Assembly: GCF_000687715.1 (NCBI RefSeq)
Contig: NZ_JHXD01000003.1
Coordinates: 124,001 to 188,000, forward strand
Reading direction: 5' to 3'
Source: Xylanibacter ruminicola Ga6B6
GTDB lineage: Bacteria > Bacteroidota > Bacteroidia > Bacteroidales > Bacteroidaceae
DNA length: 64,000 nt
In this document: positions 37,993 through 45,780 of the stretch, in pieces
Layout of the letters: each line of letters opens with the position of its first letter
Numbering within the stretch: the first letter of the stretch is position 1
Notes under the pieces: generated by a model
Told to the model about the DNA's origin: nothing
What the model saw: only the letters and a program-made list of their open reading frames with translations
The model's database searches: none
Program-made: the position numbers and the translations under genes

Positions 37993-38859
37993 ATGAATTC
38001 ATTGAAACCGTATTATCGTGTGTTAGCCTACGGCTTGGGAGGCTTTGTGTTTATTATGATTCTGTTTACCACCTGTTGTACAGTAGTTGATTCTGGTGAG
38101 GTGGGTATCCGTTTCCACAAATGGTCGCTCAACGAGCAGGACTATGGTGGTGTAGAGGGCACTTGTAAAGGTTGGGTGTTCTATAACCCCATCACTACCA
38201 ACGTGTTTACCTATCCTACATTCACCCAGCGTAAGCAGTACGAAACCTTCTCGGTAAATGCCAAGGATGCTTCGCTCTTCGAGATGGATCCTACCATTGC
38301 CTACCGTATCAATCCCGATAAGGCCTGCGATATCTTCACCAAGTATCGTGTGGGCGTTAAGGAACTTGAGGAGGGCTATATCCGTACCTGTATCTACGAG
38401 GCCTATCGTACCTGTGCAAACCAATACACATCTGATTCGCTCATGTCGAACCGCGCCAATTTCGAGCGCGATGTGCGTGCCCGTTTGGAGAAGTCGCTCA
38501 TGAGCGAGGGCTTCTTGGTTGAGGAGTTTACCTCAAAGATTACCCCACCATCATCGCTCCTTTCTATGATCGATGCCAAGAACACCGCCATCCAGAGTGC
38601 CTTGAAGGCTGAGAACGAGGTAAAGGAGGCTGAGGCTAATGCCAAGATTGCTGTAGCCAAAGCCGAGGGTAACGCCAAGGCCATGAAGATTAAGGCCGAT
38701 GCCGAGGCCTACTACAACCGCACCATCGCCGCATCACTCTCGCCCATGATTGTACAGGAAGACATGATTGAGAAGTGGGATGGCAAGATGCCCCAGATCA
38801 TGACTGGCAACGGCGGCATGATGATGGACATCTCGAAAGTCATTGGTGCCAAGAAATAA
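37993..38859 (+). CDS. SPFH/prohibitin-family membrane protein
   Basis: A 288-residue band-7 protein. One N-terminal membrane helix (about 12-32), then an SPFH domain (DSGEVGIRF to about 200) and an Ala/Glu/Lys-rich coiled coil (ALKAENEVKEAEANAK and following). Such proteins form cage-like membrane assemblies that scaffold proteases or organise membrane patches. The C-terminus is Gly/Met-rich (TGNGGMMM). The C10 peptidase starts 14 bases downstream, so they may be co-transcribed, though no functional link is known. Confidence 0.88.
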   Translation: MNSLKPYYRVLAYGLGGFVFIMILFTTCCTVVDSGEVGIRFHKWSLNEQDYGGVEGTCKGWVFYNPITTNVFTYPTFTQRKQYETFSVNAKDASLFEMDPTIAYRINPDKACDIFTKYRVGVKELEEGYIRTCIYEAYRTCANQYTSDSLMSNRANFERDVRARLEKSLMSEGFLVEEFTSKITPPSSLLSMIDAKNTAIQSALKAENEVKEAEANAKIAVAKAEGNAKAMKIKADAEAYYNRTIAASLSPMIVQEDMIEKWDGKMPQIMTGNGGMMMDISKVIGAKK

Positions 38860-38873
38860 ATAATGAATATTTA

Positions 38874-40382
38874 ATGCATCACATATTAAGATACTTTACT
38901 GGCTTAACATTCTCTGTTATAGCCTGCGCTTCTATGCAGGCGCAAGAAATTCTGCCACTGATACAAACCCAGTGGGGACAGGGCGAACCCTATAACATGT
39001 TCTGCCCAAAGTCATCGCTTTCAGGACCAAATAATCCCGCAGGCTGTGGCCCTATTGCCATGGCACAGATTATCCGTTATCTGCAACAGCCTGAGGTTTC
39101 GCCTTCAGGCGATAAGTATCAGTGGAACCTCATGACGCAGCGTCCTTCGAACCAGCAAGAGGCACGCGCCATTGCCAAGCTGGTGGCCGACTGTGGTGTA
39201 AATGCCTTTACCTCGTATGGCAAAAATATGAGTGGCACAAATACGCTCAACGTGATCAATACGTTAAAGAAGTGTTTTGGCTTTAATCCATACATTTCTA
39301 TCATCATGCGCGATCAATATCCTGGCGATGAAGGCAAAAGGTTATGGCGAAGGTTGATTATGGACGAATTGCAGGGCGGCCGACCGGTCATGATGATAGG
39401 CTCACTTCTGAATGGAGACAAAAATCTAGGCCACATATTTATTATTGATGGAGTGCGCGGCTCGCGCGTACATGTAAATTTTGGCTGGAATGGCAAAGGC
39501 GATGGCTACTATACACTCGACGATCTAGGTGGCTACGACTTAAAACAAACGGCGATTATAGGACTAGGCAAGTCCGACTATGTGCCAGACTTCAGAGAAG
39601 TGAAAACAGAACATGCAGGCCAATTGGCAGAACTGCTGCCACAGAACGAATGGAAGCAGATTCGACATCTGCGTGTGAGCGGACCACTTGATAAGAGCGA
39701 CTTCAAGATACTACAGCAAATGTCCAGAGTAGATTGGCTATTCGGCCAGTGTGGCGACCTGCACTCACTCGATCTTAGCCATGCCGAGGTGGCGTATCTG
39801 CCAGACTCCGCATTCTTCAATACGCAGACGCTCTTCTATGTCAAACTTCCCAAGGGCCTCAAGCAGATAGGTCTTTATGCATTTTCTTCCAGCGCATTCC
39901 TTAATGAAGTCGAAATCCCCTCTTCAGTATGGCGCATACGCAAGGGGGCCTTCTTTAATTGCCCCAATCTGATTAGTATCCACATCCCTGACGGTGTGCG
40001 CCATATTCTTAGCGAAACATTTCGCGGATGCAAGAGCCTAACCGAAGTGACATTGCCTGAGTCTATCGACACGCTGGGGAGCATCGTATTTGATGACTGT
40101 ACCCGTCTGGAACGCCTCTATATTCCAGCTTCTACACATCATATAGGTGCAGATATTGTAAAAAACTGTCCTAACCTCCGCGAGGTGATTATCGCCCCTG
40201 CCAACAAGGAGTTTGCCTTTCGCGATGGCAAGATTGTTGGCCTCACCAAGCGTGCTCAGGAGCAGTTAGGCCAGATTGCCCATCCAACTATTGATTCTAA
40301 AAACTTCAACCAAATAGGCACCCGCCGCGTACGCAAAGTAAAAGCAGTAAAGCGCAACGGCAAATGGGTAGAAGTGAAATAA
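38874..40382 (+). CDS. C10 (streptopain-like) cysteine peptidase with leucine-rich repeats
   Basis: A secreted cysteine peptidase of 502 residues. The signal peptide ends near MQAQ, and the C10 domain begins at once (QTQWGQGEPYN). The catalytic Cys58 is in NPAGCGPIAMAQ and His187 in LGHIFIIDG, followed by the VNFGWNGKGDGYY segment. Residues about 285-470 form BspA-type LRR_5 repeats (FYVKLPKGLKQIG, EVEIPSSVWRIR). The inhibitory propeptide usual before C10 domains is missing. The LRRs suggest binding to host or dietary protein. The ATG at 38874 opens the signal peptide. Confidence 0.88.
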   Translation: MHHILRYFTGLTFSVIACASMQAQEILPLIQTQWGQGEPYNMFCPKSSLSGPNNPAGCGPIAMAQIIRYLQQPEVSPSGDKYQWNLMTQRPSNQQEARAIAKLVADCGVNAFTSYGKNMSGTNTLNVINTLKKCFGFNPYISIIMRDQYPGDEGKRLWRRLIMDELQGGRPVMMIGSLLNGDKNLGHIFIIDGVRGSRVHVNFGWNGKGDGYYTLDDLGGYDLKQTAIIGLGKSDYVPDFREVKTEHAGQLAELLPQNEWKQIRHLRVSGPLDKSDFKILQQMSRVDWLFGQCGDLHSLDLSHAEVAYLPDSAFFNTQTLFYVKLPKGLKQIGLYAFSSSAFLNEVEIPSSVWRIRKGAFFNCPNLISIHIPDGVRHILSETFRGCKSLTEVTLPESIDTLGSIVFDDCTRLERLYIPASTHHIGADIVKNCPNLREVIIAPANKEFAFRDGKIVGLTKRAQEQLGQIAHPTIDSKNFNQIGTRRVRKVKAVKRNGKWVEVK

Positions 40383-40475
40383 ATAAACGCTGAACTGATT
40401 TGCTAACCCGATTACTTTTGAAAAAGATATAAGGCTAGCCGATAGAGCTATGCTCGCTTTGCTTGCAAAGAATTG

Positions 40476-40596
40476 TTCCCTCGTGGGGTAGCAATTATTC
40501 CCTCGTGGGGGAACAAAAATTCCCTCGTGGGGGAGCAGTAAGCAATCTGTGGGATAGGTTACGGATATTTGGCAGATAGGTTACGGCAATCTCATT
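40476..40596. repeat. Two adjoining 22-bp-period arrays
   Basis: TTCCCTCGTGGGG begins at 40476, 40498 and 40520, exactly 22 bp apart. The arms again match TTCCC-N5-GGG(G)A, with central TCGTG in all copies. Eleven bases after the third unit, GATAGGTTACGG occurs at 40553 and 40575, also 22 bp apart. The unit length and arms match the array at 23821, but the central bases differ by locus. Confidence 0.8.
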
Positions 40597-40623
40597 AAGA
40601 AAGCCCTTCTTCATAAAAATGGA

Positions 40624-40793
40624 GAAACTGGGAAACTGAGAAACTGGGAATCGGCATGGTTTGAAATCGGAGTAAGCTAATAGATAAGCTATAATAAATT
40701 AAAAATGATAATCGTATCATTTATCTAATTATTAGCTTTCCCCGTTCAACACTAAAACCACCCTGTGTCTCAGTTTCCCAGTTTCTCAGTTTC
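40624..40793. repeat. Nested inverted repeat with GAAACTGR octamer arms
   Basis: The left arm has three octamers GAAACTGG, GAAACTGA, GAAACTGG (40624-40647). The right arm has the complement as TCAGTTTC, CCAGTTTC, TCAGTTTC (40770-40793). Inside lies a second inverted pair, AAGCTAATA...GATAA (40674-40687) with TTATC...TATTAGCTT (40721-40738). The centre is AATGATA-ATCG-TATCATT (40704-40721). The whole could extrude as a cruciform or fold as a long RNA hairpin. Confidence 0.75.
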
Positions 40794-40896
40794 TTGTTAT
40801 ATCAGCATAGGAGACCATTTTCGTGATCTCACGGAAATGGTTTTAATTGGATGCCGGAAAACCTTGATGCTGAAATACAAAACTTGAAGAAATATT

Positions 40897-41961
40897 CTAT
40901 ACACCTTTTAATATCCATTCCTTGAAGAATGGGTCTTCTATTTCATAACTATCTGAGTAAATTACATAACCATCCTTTTGCAGTCGCTTCAGTGCGCTAT
41001 AGATTGTACTTGTTGGATATTCGCCTGTTTGAAGCACCCCTTTTTTTGCTAGTCGTTGTAGTATCCACTTACTTGTACGGTTTATGTTCATCCACAAACG
41101 TTCATAATCGTGTCCATGGGTTGTTACTATATGTTCGATAGCAGCATGGAAGACGTCCTCTGTTTCTGGTTGAAGTGTGCCAATATTCCATATCGTCGCT
41201 GCCAATTGCTGAGAATAGTAGGGGTGATTGTTGGTATAATCCAAAATATAATCAGCAAGTTCATCGCTGCTTGTCTTAAAACAATTCTTTAATCGATCTG
41301 AAAGAAAATCGTGGAATATATCACGCGGCAATTTGTTAAGTCGCATCATTTCTCCAAAATGATAGAATGGCGATTTTTTGCGCTCAAAGATTTCTGTCAT
41401 CATGCTTTCTTGGCTACCCAGCAGAATATAGTTGATATGTTTCTGCTCTTGCATGATAGCTCGCATTTTCTTATCTAATCTTGGAGCCAGGTCCAATATT
41501 TCTTGAAACTCATCTAGCACTACGATGATTCGGTCTTCCTCAGAATGACCTTTCTCAATGAGTTCCATTACATCTTCTAGAAGTACAGAGCCATCTACAC
41601 CTGGTTGAAAACCTACATCTATCGAACCTGTTAGTGGGTTTGTAGATATTGTAGGTATTATGCGGAAGTGTGATATAAGATGCCGCATGCGTTCCATCGG
41701 ATGAACCTTAAAGAATTCTCGAAGCAATTTAGCTGAAAAATCAGCAACAGATGTCACCTGTTGGAGATTGATAGTAATGCTTTTACGTCCGCTCTGTTTT
41801 ACGGCCTTTGCCACCACGCTACTTTTTCCAAATCGTCGTGGGCTAATCAATATAAGATGATTTGCACTATTAACAAACTGACTGATATATTTTACCTCAT
41901 CAATTCTGTCGGTAAAGTAATCAGCGTCGACGATTGTTCCGTATTTAAAGGGATTTTCCAT
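40897..41961 (-). CDS. AAA-type ATPase with winged-helix C-terminus
   Basis: A cytoplasmic P-loop ATPase of 354 residues resembling the archaeal-ATPase (ATPase_2) family. Walker A is atypical but family-like (SPRRFGKSS, near 34-42), Walker B is IIVVLDEFQE near 160, and a sensor-like LLGSQESMM follows. The last 70 residues (RTSKWILQRLAKKG... TIYSALKRLQKDGYV) look like a winged helix. The ATG at 41961 is used: it opens the conserved NPFKYGTIV start and follows the promoter, with a 30-base tandem repeat between them. The role is unknown. Repeat arrays flank the gene on both sides. Confidence 0.85.
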   Translation of the reverse strand: MENPFKYGTIVDADYFTDRIDEVKYISQFVNSANHLILISPRRFGKSSVVAKAVKQSGRKSITINLQQVTSVADFSAKLLREFFKVHPMERMRHLISHFRIIPTISTNPLTGSIDVGFQPGVDGSVLLEDVMELIEKGHSEEDRIIVVLDEFQEILDLAPRLDKKMRAIMQEQKHINYILLGSQESMMTEIFERKKSPFYHFGEMMRLNKLPRDIFHDFLSDRLKNCFKTSSDELADYILDYTNNHPYYSQQLAATIWNIGTLQPETEDVFHAAIEHIVTTHGHDYERLWMNINRTSKWILQRLAKKGVLQTGEYPTSTIYSALKRLQKDGYVIYSDSYEIEDPFFKEWILKGV

Positions 41962-41962
41962 A

Positions 41963-41992
41963 TTACGACTTTTTTCGTTACGACTTTTTTCG
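41963..41992 (-). repeat. 15-bp tandem duplication in the ATPase leader
   Basis: TTACGACTTTTTTCG is repeated exactly at 41963-41977 and 41978-41992, directly before the ATPase start codon. Each unit is partly self-complementary (ACGA with TCGT). In frame it would read EKSRN twice, but no start codon exists between it and the promoter, so it is probably untranslated leader. Confidence 0.8.
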
Positions 41993-42001
41993 TAGTCGCT
42001 G

Positions 42002-42009
42002 CAAATATA
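42002..42009 (-). promoter_or_regulatory. -7 box of the ATPase gene
   Basis: TATATTTG on the minus strand, 40 bases before the ATG at 41961; the 15-bp duplication lies between. Confidence 0.55.
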
Positions 42010-42065
42010 TGAAATATATTCGAAACTTCCAAGTTTTATGTAGGAAAAATGATAAAAACTTATCA

Positions 42066-42165
42066 ACCTCTCATTGTACCTCTCCCTATACCTCTCACTT
42101 TTTATCAGAGATGTACGTATGTTGAAATTAATAATAGGGGGAGGTTGAGTGAGAGGTGGAGAGGT
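42066..42165. repeat. Inverted arms of ACCTCTC units
   Basis: ACCTCTC occurs at 42066, 42078 and 42090, a 12-bp period. The complement GAGAGGT occurs at 42151 and 42159, with a degenerate GGGAGGT at 42139. An AT-rich spacer of about 40 bases separates the arms. The layout matches the octamer elements at 40624 and 45786 although the unit is different. Confidence 0.65.
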
Positions 42166-42208
42166 TTTGATGAAAGATGGATTAATTGTAGGTTCAGTAC
42201 TTATTACT

Positions 42209-42267
42209 AAATACTGGAGTACTCCCTAGGAAGTATTCCAGTATTTGGGTTAGAGGACTGCAGTCCT
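42209..42267. repeat. Two adjacent palindromes downstream of trmO
   Basis: AAATACTGGAGTACT (42209-42223) pairs with AGTATTCCAGTATTT (42232-42246) around an 8-base loop, with one mismatch. AGGACTGCAGTCCT (42254-42267) is a perfect 14-bp palindrome. TACT also recurs at 42198, 42205, 42212 and 42220. They follow the trmO stop on the minus strand and may end its transcript, but there is no clear T-run. Confidence 0.55.
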
Positions 42268-42285
42268 TAGGTGAACGGACTGGCT

Positions 42286-42957
42286 TTACTTTATCTCTAC
42301 TACCGTGAGTACGTTATCAGCCACCTTGAAACGGATGTCGAACGTGAGGAACGGCATGCCGTAGATGCGGTTGGGATCGTTATGATAGCGTGGACGTGGG
42401 TCTTGTTCAAGGGTGGCGATGAGCGACGCTCTCTCTTCTTCAGGAACTTTTGTTGCCAGTTCGGGCGGTAGTTCCACTTTCAAGGGCTCCCACTCGGTGT
42501 TGTCCACAAAGCCGCTACGGGCATCGGGATGGGCATCGGCATAGGCCACATAGGGTTTGATGTCGTAGATGGGGGTTTGGTGCATCAGGTCGGCACCTTT
42601 TACATAGACGACGGGACCTAATTTGGCATCGTGCTCAATGCGATCGATACGCACACACGACAATCCGAGATTATTAGGACGGAATGGCGAACGGGTGGCA
42701 AACACGCCCATACGCTGGTTACCGCCTAAACGGGGTGGACGAACGGTAAGGCTCTTTTCGGCATCGCGATTGGCCGAGAACTCCCAGATAATCCAAAGGT
42801 AATCGAACTCCTCAAGTCCGCGAACGGCTTCCATCTGTCGGTACTCGGGTGCAAACACGATACGCCCCGTCAGGTCGGGCACCAACCCGCTCTGACGAGG
42901 AATACCAAACTTTGTGGGGAATGGTGATTCAAACCATGCTATGGGCTGTATCTCCAT
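42286..42957 (-). CDS. trmO: tRNA (N6-threonylcarbamoyladenosine37-N6)-methyltransferase TrmO
   Basis: A 223-residue TrmO/TsaA-family enzyme that methylates t6A37 of threonine tRNAs using S-adenosylmethionine. The beta-barrel SAM-binding domain is clear: FGIPRQSGL near 17, RIVFAPEY, LEEFDYLWIIWEF, then FATRSPFRPNNLGLS and GADLMHQTPIYDIKPY. A small C-terminal domain carries DPRPRYHNDP, the usual substrate-site segment. It begins three bases after the upstream GH43 stop, so the two are co-transcribed although unrelated in function. Confidence 0.93.
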   Translation of the reverse strand: MEIQPIAWFESPFPTKFGIPRQSGLVPDLTGRIVFAPEYRQMEAVRGLEEFDYLWIIWEFSANRDAEKSLTVRPPRLGGNQRMGVFATRSPFRPNNLGLSCVRIDRIEHDAKLGPVVYVKGADLMHQTPIYDIKPYVAYADAHPDARSGFVDNTEWEPLKVELPPELATKVPEEERASLIATLEQDPRPRYHNDPNRIYGMPFLTFDIRFKVADNVLTVVEIK

Positions 42958-42960
42958 GTA

Positions 42961-44625
42961 TTACTCGGAATATTGAAATGCGAAATCCAATAGGGTGCAC
43001 AGCGACTTCTGCTTTGTATCAGACTTGAATACAAAGTAAATGGCGTGCTTGCCTGAAAGCTTGGCCAGCTCAGGCAGGTCGAAAACTGCCTCGGTGGCCT
43101 CCTGAGGCATGTCGGCCTTGAGCTCGAAGCTGCCAAGGAGTTTGCCACCCTGCGAGGTCCAAGGGCGATCGATCATCAGCTGGATGGTACCATCGATACC
43201 TGCAGGGATGAGATTCAGCGACAGCTTGAGATTCTGCTTGCCCTTGCTCTCGTTGAGGTTAAAGTACTTATAGCCTACGATAGAGCCATCGGTATTGTTA
43301 ACCACACGGTTGGTATTATTGGCCAAGGCATAGGGGGCGTCGAAGTTCTTATCAGTACCATACGATGCCTCGACATACGAACCTGAGAACTTGTTGTTTG
43401 GCCACTCGTGAACGGCTGGGGTAGGACCAGTGAGCCAGCAAGCGATACCGGCTGAGTGGCGCTCGAATGGATTCAAACCAGCGAGTGCAAAACCCTCAGA
43501 GTTATATTCGCCTTCGGTAATCTCTACCTTGCCGTCTTTTCCTTCCTCAACAGTTACCTTGATGGGAGCCACCATGGCCTGACGTGCATACTCGTTGGTA
43601 CCCGTCTGACGATGATAGAACACATACCACTGACCGTTGATCTCGCAGATACTGCCGTGGGTGTTGCCATCAACAACTGCCGATGCAATGGTGTCGCCCT
43701 TCTCGTTAACCTCGCGACCGCGAGCATCGATAATGGTACCACCATAGGTCCAAGGACCCAATGGCTGATTGCTATAAGCATAAGCCAGGTTGTAGTTGCT
43801 GGTGGGCAAACCAAACTCGCCATCCTTGGTAAAGCGACTGTAGATAAACACATATTTATCTTTGATTTTACGGATGCTTGATGCCTCGAAGAAACTGAAG
43901 ATACCCTCTTCGTTACGGCCAGATACCATGCCATCTACAATCTTTGTACCTGGCTTAACGGTACACATGGTGGCAGGATCAATCTCGGCGGCGTATGAGT
44001 GCTCAAAGCCCCAATAGCCATACACACGACCATCATCGTCGACAAACACAGCGGGGTCAAAGCCATAGATACCCTCAACCTGGTTGGGGTTCTGGGCGTT
44101 CCAGTTGCATACCTCGAATGGTCCATCGGGGCGGTCGCTCTTGGCAATCAGTGCATTGCGGTAGCCCGTCTGGTCGTTGGGGAACAGGTAATATGTTTTC
44201 TTGCCAGCACTATCGGTTACAAAAGTGATGTCGGGTGCATACAGCACATCGGCTGTACCTGCCGAGTCGAAAGTCTCGCCTTGCGCATTCTTGTTGACAG
44301 TGAGGATGATGCCATCGTAACGCCAGTGACTCAGATTGTCGGTAGGAGCCGACCACACCACTTGGTCGCGACCGCAATAGGCATCCTTCAGGTTATCGTG
44401 CGAACCATAGATGTACACACGCTGCTTACCTGGATTATCGGGATCGTCGAACACATAGGGCTCGCCATCGGGAATATGCTCCCACAAGGGCAGATAGGGG
44501 TTGCCAACGGTGTTAAGTGTTGTGAGTTCCTGGCTTTCTACTACCGCTGCCTTTTGGGCGCACGATACAGCCAGACCCATGCCACATACAGCTGCGATGC
44601 TGAGTTTAAGAACATTCGTCTTCAT
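42961..44625 (-). CDS. GH43-family lipoprotein with C-terminal carbohydrate-binding-like domain
   Basis: A 554-residue lipoprotein (lipobox near LAVSCAQK). The GH43 propeller spans about 40-380, with DGEPYVFDD at the start, the Asp in YAPDITF or GFDPAVF, and the Glu in FFEASSIR as likely catalytic positions. A C-terminal beta-sandwich (about 400-554) with KYFNLNESKGKQNLKL and IDRPWTSQGGKLLG resembles CBM6-type modules. It lies outside both PULs with its own promoter. The substrate cannot be fixed; arabinose- or xylose-containing glycans are typical for the family. The ATG at 44625 opens the signal peptide. Confidence 0.87.
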   Translation of the reverse strand: MKTNVLKLSIAAVCGMGLAVSCAQKAAVVESQELTTLNTVGNPYLPLWEHIPDGEPYVFDDPDNPGKQRVYIYGSHDNLKDAYCGRDQVVWSAPTDNLSHWRYDGIILTVNKNAQGETFDSAGTADVLYAPDITFVTDSAGKKTYYLFPNDQTGYRNALIAKSDRPDGPFEVCNWNAQNPNQVEGIYGFDPAVFVDDDGRVYGYWGFEHSYAAEIDPATMCTVKPGTKIVDGMVSGRNEEGIFSFFEASSIRKIKDKYVFIYSRFTKDGEFGLPTSNYNLAYAYSNQPLGPWTYGGTIIDARGREVNEKGDTIASAVVDGNTHGSICEINGQWYVFYHRQTGTNEYARQAMVAPIKVTVEEGKDGKVEITEGEYNSEGFALAGLNPFERHSAGIACWLTGPTPAVHEWPNNKFSGSYVEASYGTDKNFDAPYALANNTNRVVNNTDGSIVGYKYFNLNESKGKQNLKLSLNLIPAGIDGTIQLMIDRPWTSQGGKLLGSFELKADMPQEATEAVFDLPELAKLSGKHAIYFVFKSDTKQKSLCTLLDFAFQYSE

Positions 44626-44658
44626 CTTCTTTGTATTGTTAGGTTTATTATCAGGTTG

Positions 44659-44666
44659 CAAAAATA
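44659..44666 (-). promoter_or_regulatory. -7 box of the GH43 lipoprotein gene
   Basis: TATTTTTG on the minus strand, 33 bases before the ATG at 44625 and directly after the fba terminator. Confidence 0.5.
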
Positions 44667-44667
44667 C

Positions 44668-44698
44668 AAAAAAAATCCGAAAGCATGATACTTTCGGA
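44668..44698 (-). terminator. Intrinsic terminator of fba
   Basis: TCCGAAAG (44676-44683) and CTTTCGGA (44691-44698) form a perfect 8-bp stem with a 7-base loop. T-runs flank it on both strands, so it can work in both directions; on the minus strand it ends fba. Confidence 0.85.
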
Positions 44699-44723
44699 CT
44701 TTTTTTATAATGTGATGCTAGGA

Positions 44724-45725
44724 TTATCCGAGCTTGCCGTCTGAACCGAGTACGTTCACAATCTTGTGGATGTACATCTTCTTCATGTTCTCACGAGCGG
44801 GCTTCAGGTACTGGCGAGGATCGAAGTGATCGGGGTGCTCAGCCAGGTACTTACGGATAGCAGCAGTCATAGCCAGACGAGAGTCAGAGTCGATGTTGAT
44901 CTTGCAAACAGCGCTCTTAGAAGCCTCGCGGAGCTGCTCCTCGGGGATACCTACAGCGTCGGGCAGGTTACCACCGTACTTGTTGATAGTGTCAACCTCG
45001 TCCTGAGGAACTGAAGAAGAACCGTGGAGAACGATGGGGAATCCAGGAAGCTTCTTCTCGATCTCGTGCAGAACGTCGAATGCGAGTGGGGGAGGAACGA
45101 GCTTGCCAGTCTTAGGATCGCGTGTGCACTGCTCGGGCTTGAACTTGTAAGCACCGTGAGAAGTACCGATTGAGATAGCCAGTGAGTCGCAACCTGTGCG
45201 AGTAGCGAAGTCGATAACCTCCTCAGGCTTTGTGTAGTGGCTCTCCTCAGCTACTACCTCATCCTCAACACCAGCCAGAACGCCGAGCTCAGCCTCTACA
45301 GTTACGTCGAACTGATGAGCGTACTCAACAACCTGCTTTGTCAGGGCGATGTTATCCTCGTAAGGCAGTGAAGAACCGTCGATCATTACAGAAGAGAAAC
45401 CGTTGTCGATACAGTCCTTGCAGAGCTCGAAGCTATCACCGTGGTCGAGGTGAAGAACGATCTCGGGCTTCTCGCAACCCAGCTCCTTAGCATACTCTAC
45501 AGCACCCTTAGCGAGGTTACGCAGGATGGTACCGTTAGCGTAGTTACGAGCACCCTTTGAAACCTGCATGATAACAGGTGACTTGGTCTCAACAGCAGCC
45601 TGTACGATAGCCTGCATCTGCTCCATTGTGTTGAAGTTGAAAGCGGGGATAGCATAGCCACCAGCTACTGCCTTCTTGAACATCTCGCGAGTATTCACGA
45701 GTCCTAATTCCTTGTAATTAACCAT
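44724..45725 (-). CDS. fba: Class II fructose-bisphosphate aldolase
   Basis: A 333-residue zinc-dependent aldolase of glycolysis and gluconeogenesis, splitting fructose 1,6-bisphosphate. Metal and catalytic residues are visible in VLHLDHGDSFE, the EAELGVLAG strand, GTSHGAY and VLHGSSSVP. The C-terminal KKMYIHKIVNVLGS is typical of the class IIB form. It has its own promoter (45769-45776) and a strong terminator, so it is a single-gene unit. Codon use is strongly biased (CTC, CGT and AAG-type codons), as for a highly expressed gene. Confidence 0.95.
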   Translation of the reverse strand: MVNYKELGLVNTREMFKKAVAGGYAIPAFNFNTMEQMQAIVQAAVETKSPVIMQVSKGARNYANGTILRNLAKGAVEYAKELGCEKPEIVLHLDHGDSFELCKDCIDNGFSSVMIDGSSLPYEDNIALTKQVVEYAHQFDVTVEAELGVLAGVEDEVVAEESHYTKPEEVIDFATRTGCDSLAISIGTSHGAYKFKPEQCTRDPKTGKLVPPPLAFDVLHEIEKKLPGFPIVLHGSSSVPQDEVDTINKYGGNLPDAVGIPEEQLREASKSAVCKINIDSDSRLAMTAAIRKYLAEHPDHFDPRQYLKPARENMKKMYIHKIVNVLGSDGKLG

Positions 45726-45768
45726 AATATCTTAAAATTTAAATGAATAATTGTCGCTTTAACGCCTG

Positions 45769-45776
45769 CAAAGGTA
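45769..45776 (-). promoter_or_regulatory. -7 box of fba
   Basis: TACCTTTG on the minus strand, 43 bases before the fba start, directly after the octamer hairpin. Confidence 0.55.
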
Positions 45777-45780
45777 CAAA

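Larger units (their letters stand above)
40383..40896. other. Gene-free repeat island
   Basis: This 514-base gap holds no convincing gene. In order: a short hairpin CTTTGC-TT-GCAAAG near 40458; two 22-bp arrays (40476-40596); a nested inverted repeat with octamer arms (40624-40793); and a further palindromic stretch with CGTGATCTCACG near 40822. The following ATPase gene reads in from the other side, so this is also its 3-prime region. Confidence 0.75.

Noticed and set aside
40476..40596. CRISPR-like array
   Set aside because: Units repeat every 22 bp with no unique spacer sequences of normal length, and no cas gene is nearby.
40624..40793. Insertion sequence or MITE as a firm call
   Set aside because: The inverted arms fit a miniature element, but no transposase and no target-site duplication could be seen, so it is given only as a repeat.
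41963..42066. Longer ATPase protein including the EKSRN repeat
   Set aside because: The upstream start lies before the -7 box at 42002-42009, so the repeat is probably untranslated.
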